Part shown: in pieces, positions 15,786 through 16,747 of the stretch
Position numbering within the stretch: position 1 is the first letter of the stretch
Layout of the letters: each line of letters starts with the position of its first letter
DNA from: an uncultured Alphaproteobacteria bacterium
GTDB taxonomy: Bacteria; Pseudomonadota; Alphaproteobacteria; Rickettsiales; UBA1997
DNA: 16,747 bases
NCBI GenBank assembly: GCA_949298005.1
Contig: CASFUN010000021.1
Span: 1-16,747, forward strand
Direction of reading: 5' to 3'
Made by a program: the position numbers and the translations under genes
The notes under the pieces: model-generated
Told to the model about the DNA's origin: nothing
Database searches by the model: none
What the model saw: only the letters and a program-made list of their open reading frames with translations

Positions 15786-16747
15786 TTTATTCATAAAATT
15801 ATGTTTTTTTTGTTTTTTTTTCATATATTTTAGCAACCCATCTATATGTTTAGCTAAAGGTATGAAAAATTATAATAGCTACATTGCTGCAGATGTGAAA
15901 TCTATAGAAGATAAAAATGATGCTAAAGAAGATTCAGAATCTGAAAGTACACTTAGTAAGGCAATGGAAATTATAAAGTTTATACCTGGGGTCAGTTTTT
16001 TAGTTCCTTCAATTACATGTTTAACAAAAGCCGGGATGGCTGATTTTAAGGCCAGTGATGCAATTGATGCTGGAGAAGCTACAGGAAAAATATTTACGGC
16101 TTTTACGGTAATTGGAAATCTAGCTTCACTTAGTCCAAGTGAAGCATCTGGAGCTATGGCTTTGCAGGAAGTATTCCAGAGTAATTTGTATTGCAAATAT
16201 CAAAAGATATATGATGAAGAAAATAAATACATAAGTAAATCTAAAGCTGACAACAGTGAAGGTGGTTATCCTATGTTTCCAATATATCCAGTGGTTATAC
16301 CTATAAAAAATGGTCAGTGTAATGTTGGTGATATTTTAGATGGAAATTTCAAGAAAATGAAAAATTTAAATTCTTTCGAAACCAAATGTAGTTTTTCTTT
16401 TTCAGCAACAGATGACCAATGTCTGGAAGATCTAAATATACCTATTATGACAGAATATACTGTACAAGGATATTTAGTTGAGGGTTTTTGTTTGACATCT
16501 TCCTTAAAAAAAGCGTTTAAAAATGCTACTGATAAAGTAGTAAAGAAAGAAACTAAAAAACAAGTTAAGGAAAAGATTAAAGATGCAGAAGAGAAAGCTG
16601 GTAAAAAATTAACAAAAGAACAAATGAAGGAGATTGAAGATCAAGTAACTAAAAAAATGGATAAGTTACTAGATGGTGCTAAAGATGCTAGTGGAGAAAT
16701 TACTCAGGAAGGTTTAGAAAAATTTATAAAGGAAACATCAGATGAAG
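15772..16747 (+). CDS. Secreted T4SS-operon protein, probable next VirB6-family or accessory gene, 3' truncated
   Basis: The frame runs from ATG 15772 (or ATG 15775) to the window end with no stop, giving 325 visible residues. It begins inside the virB6 3' end, after AAAAAGAG, which could serve as ribosome binding site. Residues 1-28 are a signal peptide very rich in Phe, cut probably after CLA. A moderately hydrophobic Ala/Gly/Ser region lies at about 64-130, with scattered Cys at 83, 141, 183, 206, 217 and 240. From about 246 it becomes a Lys/Glu-rich coiled coil. In Rickettsiales several VirB6 paralogues follow virB4, each starting with a signal peptide, so this is probably the N-terminal extracytoplasmic part of the next one. 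The diagnostic membrane core would lie beyond the window, so the family is inference from context. T8 and T9 runs inside the signal-peptide codons could make it prone to slippage. Confidence 0.8.
   Translation, partial: MMINNLFIKLCFFCFFFIYFSNPSICLAKGMKNYNSYIAADVKSIEDKNDAKEDSESESTLSKAMEIIKFIPGVSFLVPSITCLTKAGMADFKASDAIDAGEATGKIFTAFTVIGNLASLSPSEASGAMALQEVFQSNLYCKYQKIYDEENKYISKSKADNSEGGYPMFPIYPVVIPIKNGQCNVGDILDGNFKKMKNLNSFETKCSFSFSATDDQCLEDLNIPIMTEYTVQGYLVEGFCLTSSLKKAFKNATDKVVKKETKKQVKEKIKDAEEKAGKKLTKEQMKEIEDQVTKKMDKLLDGAKDASGEITQEGLEKFIKETSDE
15804..15821 (+). repeat. T8-G-T9 homopolymer tract in signal-peptide codons
   Basis: Eight T's (15804-15811), one G and nine T's (15813-15821) encode part of the Phe-rich core of the signal peptide. 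Runs of this length are prone to polymerase slippage, and a one-base change would frameshift the secreted protein within its first 20 codons. Confidence 0.6.

Noticed and set aside
15879..16196. Antisense open frame of 105 codons near the window end
   Set aside because: The + strand frame here is open for 325 codons, starts with a signal peptide and overlaps virB6 as an operon gene, so the antisense frame is a shadow.
1..16747. CRISPR array, tRNA or rRNA genes, insertion sequences
   Set aside because: I saw no regularly spaced direct repeats, cloverleaf sequences, ribosomal RNA motifs or transposase motifs; the window is almost entirely protein-coding.

Overview
The window is AT-rich (roughly 30 % G+C by eye) and densely packed, with every recognisable gene on the + strand. 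A VirB3-VirB4-giant VirB6-secreted-protein gene order, with a VirB6 of over 1,100 residues, is the hallmark of the Rickettsiales (rvh/P-type) type IV secretion system. Together with low G+C and tightly spaced or overlapping genes, this suggests an obligate intracellular alphaproteobacterium of the Rickettsiales. The family within the order cannot be fixed from this window.

Layout. (1) 1-1154: the 3' part of an unrecognised, charged, coiled-coil-rich protein. Its frame ends at 942 but clearly continues in the -1 frame to 1154, across a T TTT TTA heptamer. (2) 1226-7616: a probable operon of ybaB/ebfC (nucleoid-associated protein), ftsH (membrane AAA+ zinc protease), a secreted cyclophilin-type prolyl isomerase overlapping ftsH by 14 nt, a single-pass membrane protein with a degenerate FKBP-like domain, and a P2-type cation ATPase. 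An AT-only hairpin (7635-7659) follows. (3) 7698-9434: an ABC-F ATPase of the YheS type, broken by an in-frame TAG at 8316. (4) 9511-16747: the T4SS operon virB3, virB4, virB6 and the start of another signal-peptide-bearing gene that runs off the window. The virB6 frame carries an in-frame TAA (12315) just after its signal peptide.

Working together: FtsH, the cyclophilin and the FKBP-like protein look like an envelope protein quality-control group. VirB3 and VirB4 (inner-membrane partner and ATPase) and VirB6 (polytopic channel component with a periplasmic domain of 26 cysteines) form the core of an export machine. The next gene is probably a further VirB6-family or accessory component.

The most notable feature is that three otherwise well-preserved genes are interrupted within 12 kb: one -1 frameshift and two single in-frame stops, UAG and UAA. 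The UAG aligns with a position that is often Gln, and the UAA directly follows a Gln codon. This fits ongoing gene decay (C-to-T mutation), sequencing error, or recoding/readthrough. All other genes in the window end normally on UAA or UAG, so a reassigned genetic code is unlikely.
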